Shown piece by piece: positions 4,775 to 6,943 of a DNA stretch of 6,943 nt (within the stretch, counting starts at the first letter, position 1; every line of letters begins with the position of its first letter). The stretch spans positions 1 to 6,943 of the forward strand of contig CAZINI010000085.1 of the NCBI GenBank assembly GCA_964540575.1, given 5' to 3'. Below the pieces are notes generated by a model. The model did no database searches and had not been told where the DNA came from. It saw only the letters and a list, made by a program, of their open reading frames with translations. The stretch is from UMGS1889 sp964540575 (lineage in GTDB: Bacteria; Bacillota; Clostridia; Oscillospirales; Ruminococcaceae). The position numbers were made by a program, and so were the translations under genes.

Positions 4775-5915
4775 TTTGTTCAGCCTCCTTTTGGGGGACA
4801 TTAAAGCCGAAGAAATTCCGACCGATAAAAACTGTGTTTATATATGCGGGCATATTTTCGGGAATTTCACCTGTGGTCACAATTGTTACACCTTGCCTTG
4901 AATCCGCAAAGCTCAGAGTGTGTTCGTCTATGTAGGGGGTGATAACGTAAAGCTCCGTTCCGCTTGCTGTCTGACAGGTACCGCTCAGGAATTCGCCGAA
5001 GCTTTCGGCGGCATCAAACCGCAGCTCCGCCAAAAGCCGCAGGCAGGCAAGAAGCTGTTCGCCGCCTGTGGCAGTGTCTGAGATGATAGTTCCCGAGTTT
5101 TCCGAAAGCTGACCGTTTGACATAAGGCTCATAGGCACTCCGCTGTCGGCACAGGCTTTCAGCAAAGATGCGGCGGCTTTTATGCATATTTCGAGAGCAA
5201 TTTCGTCCAGAGGATTACCGAACTCATTTTCCGCCGACTGGCAATTGAGGATAACGGCACAGCTTTTATCCAAAGTATAGTCGTTGTTATATATCATCAG
5301 CTCATCAGCGGCGGCAGTGGCTTTCCAGCATATTCTTCGGAGGCTGTCGCCGTCTGTATATTCGTGGATACCATTATAAAAGAATGGGTCGGATATTATC
5401 TGCCTGGCGGTGAAAACATTTCCGCAGATAAAGCTTACGCTGTCCCTTGAAAAGCTGTCGGCAGGCAGGGGAGCGGGCAGGACACGCACCTTTGCGTTCA
5501 GCTCAACGGGCATAGACATATTCATTGTGCCGAAAAGGTCGCTGGAAACAAGGATAGCCTTATCAATAACGAAAACGCCTCTTTTCAGACATTTTACCTT
5601 CCAGCTTCGGCGTATCTTGTGGTAGCTTTTGAGCATAAATATGCTGGATATAAATCTCGTATCTCCCGTAACGACCGATTCCAGCTCGCCTGCCTCCAGC
5701 CATTTGGAGGTGGCAAGCTCGGATTTCAGCCAGCTTATGGGGAGAAGCTTTGCGTTGCTTATTTCCTCGATAAGCTCTATCTCGTCGCCTTCGAAGGCTT
5801 CGTCAACGCTGAAGCTGCATTTATATTCAAGATCCGAGAAAATTTTTCTGCTGTAAATAATATGCTCAACGGCGAGTATGACCACAAAAATTACAAGCAT
5901 TGCAAGAAAATCCAT
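4761..5915 (-). CDS. DUF58 domain protein (MoxR partner)
   Basis: The 384-residue protein has one N-terminal membrane helix (about 4-21) and an otherwise soluble body. The DUF58 signature is clear at 182-201: G-x2-E-Y-x2-G-D-x2-R-x-I-x-W-K-x2-A, with Gly189-Asp190, Arg193 and Trp197. The following von Willebrand A-like part lacks a good metal site: where DxSxS would be expected the protein has Asn224-Cys-Gln-Ser-Ala. DUF58 proteins are typically encoded next to MoxR ATPases and are thought to be their client or adaptor. The gene begins 22 nt after the moxR stop. Its ribosome binding site is weak (GACGG, 7 nt before the ATG), suggesting coupling to moxR translation. Longer in-frame extensions run into the moxR coding region and look non-protein-like, so 5915 is preferred. 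Confidence 0.92.
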   Translation of the reverse strand: MDFLAMLVIFVVILAVEHIIYSRKIFSDLEYKCSFSVDEAFEGDEIELIEEISNAKLLPISWLKSELATSKWLEAGELESVVTGDTRFISSIFMLKSYHKIRRSWKVKCLKRGVFVIDKAILVSSDLFGTMNMSMPVELNAKVRVLPAPLPADSFSRDSVSFICGNVFTARQIISDPFFYNGIHEYTDGDSLRRICWKATAAADELMIYNNDYTLDKSCAVILNCQSAENEFGNPLDEIALEICIKAAASLLKACADSGVPMSLMSNGQLSENSGTIISDTATGGEQLLACLRLLAELRFDAAESFGEFLSGTCQTASGTELYVITPYIDEHTLSFADSRQGVTIVTTGEIPENMPAYINTVFIGRNFFGFNVPQKEAEQNEAS

Positions 5916-5937
5916 AGCATTACCGTCTTTCCGAGAA

Positions 5938-6882
5938 CTATTCGATAGGCACCCGAACGCTTTCAACAGCCTTGACGGCAAGCTCTCTCTGTGCTGCCGC
6001 TGCACCCTCCCTGAAAACGGCGGAGGTTTTCGGGATAATGCGGTGGGCGATAACGTCGGGGGCAATTTGCTTAACATCGTCGGGGGTGACGAAATCTCTT
6101 CCGTTTACAGCGGCCTGTGCCCTCGATGCTTTTAGCAGAGCCAGCGTTCCTCGTGGACTGACGCCCAGCCGTATGGACGGACTGTTTCTTGTTTCCGTGC
6201 AAATATCCAGTATGTATTCCTTGACGGCATCGGAAACCTTGACGGTTCCGATGAACTGCTGAGCTGCCACAAGCTCATCTGCCGAAGCGACTGCTTCAAG
6301 TTCGTCTATGGGCGATTTCGATGAATGCTCGTCCATAACCGAAAGCTCATTTTCACGGCTGGGATAGCCCATTGAAAGCCGCATCAAAAATCTGTCCAGC
6401 TGTGCTTCGGGCAGGGGGAATGTTCCCTGAGTTTCAATGGGATTTTGAGTTGCGATTACCATAAACGGAGCTTTCAGGGGATATATAGTTCCGTCAATAG
6501 TTGCCTGACGCTCCTCCATACATTCCAACAGTCCCGACTGAGTTCGGGGAGTTGCTCTGTTTATTTCGTCTGCAAGAAGAATATTCGTAAATACGGCACC
6601 TTGTCTGAATCTGAACTCATTTTCCTTGCGGTCGTAAATGTTCAGTCCCGTTACATCGGAGGGGAGCAGGTCGGGGGTGAACTGCACACGCTTGAAGTCG
6701 CAGCTTACCGATTTTGCAAGGGCTTTTGCAGCGGTTGTTTTGCCTGTTCCCGGAATATCCTCAAGCAGGACGTGTCCCGAGCAAAGTGCGGCGATTATGA
6801 TCTTTTCTATAATGTCGTCCTTGCCGATAATGACCTTTCCGATATTTGCTTTCAGTTTGTCCGATAGTGCTTTTATATCCAT
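5938..6882 (-). CDS. MoxR-family AAA+ ATPase
   Basis: The 314-residue cytoplasmic ATPase probably works as a chaperone-like remodeller for the DUF58 and membrane proteins encoded after it. Visible motifs are Walker A (P-G-T-G-K-T, 44-49), Walker B LLADEINRA (Asp105-Glu106), sensor 1 IATQNPIE (Asn147), an arginine-finger candidate in LDRF (Arg164) and sensor 2 SPRG (Arg244). The stretch QGTFPLPEAQLDRF is highly characteristic of MoxR proteins. The length is normal and the gene looks intact. GAGG 10 nt upstream supports the ATG at 6882. It is the first gene of the minus-strand cluster within the window; the promoter is not clearly visible in the 61 bases to its right, so the transcript may begin outside the window. 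Confidence 0.96.
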   Translation of the reverse strand: MDIKALSDKLKANIGKVIIGKDDIIEKIIIAALCSGHVLLEDIPGTGKTTAAKALAKSVSCDFKRVQFTPDLLPSDVTGLNIYDRKENEFRFRQGAVFTNILLADEINRATPRTQSGLLECMEERQATIDGTIYPLKAPFMVIATQNPIETQGTFPLPEAQLDRFLMRLSMGYPSRENELSVMDEHSSKSPIDELEAVASADELVAAQQFIGTVKVSDAVKEYILDICTETRNSPSIRLGVSPRGTLALLKASRAQAAVNGRDFVTPDDVKQIAPDVIAHRIIPKTSAVFREGAAAAQRELAVKAVESVRVPIE

Positions 6883-6943
6883 TTTGAGTTTTCCTCGTAT
6901 AATAAATTTAAGGGTAATTTAAAGAGAACCCCTATAAAACCTC

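Noticed and set aside
4515..4901. Plus-strand open frame spanning the DUF58/membrane-protein junction
   Set aside because: It is antisense to two well-supported overlapping genes and its translation has no domain features.
5916..6077. N-terminal extension of the DUF58 protein into moxR
   Set aside because: The extension is Pro/Ser/Arg-rich, overlaps the moxR 3' end out of frame, and would bury the membrane helix that starts cleanly at 5915.
6883..6943. Promoter for the MoxR operon
   Set aside because: A TATTAT-like box occurs on the minus strand near 6899-6904 but has no matching -35 and would start transcription on top of the ribosome binding site.

Overview
The window looks like chromosomal DNA of a low-to-mid GC Gram-positive anaerobe of the Clostridia, most likely a Ruminococcus or close Oscillospiraceae relative. 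This is inferred from strong GGAGG-type ribosome binding sites, AT-rich intergenic DNA with SigA-type promoters, Rho-independent termination and the protein families present. The species cannot be fixed from the sequence alone. There is no RNA gene, CRISPR array or recognisable transposase.

Layout. Bases 1-236 are non-coding and unusually rich in perfect inverted repeats; they end in a consensus promoter (TTGACA, 17 bp, extended -10 TATAAT). This promoter drives two plus-strand genes: a zinc-ribbon/TM2-domain membrane protein (252-782) and a small N-terminally anchored protein of unknown function (808-1188). The pair ends in a strong terminator (1193-1233). Everything from 1243 to 6882 is on the minus strand and converges on that terminator.

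The minus strand holds two transcription groups. The first, read from about 2615 down to 1243, has its own promoter (2622-2650). It encodes a stand-alone CheY-like receiver followed by a protein with four N-terminal 29-residue MshEN-like repeats and a C-terminal CheX-like phosphatase domain. This looks like a two-gene phospho-relay module with no other chemotaxis genes in view. The second, read from 6882 down to 2718, is MoxR AAA+ ATPase, DUF58 protein, a multi-pass membrane protein, then uracil-DNA glycosylase. All four are tightly spaced or overlapping. The membrane protein has the topology and C-terminal tail of a TgpA/DUF4129 partner but no transglutaminase core.

How they may work together. 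MoxR with DUF58 proteins is a known chaperone-like pair often linked to a membrane transglutaminase, and the third gene probably completes such an envelope-associated complex. ung appears to ride on this operon without an obvious functional link. The receiver and the CheX-like protein probably form a phosphorylation/dephosphorylation pair, with the repeat domain as a possible ligand-sensing or partner-binding input.

Most worth a second look: the tandem MshEN-like/CheX fusion next to a lone receiver, the TgpA-like protein without its enzyme domain, and the hairpin-rich DNA at the left edge.
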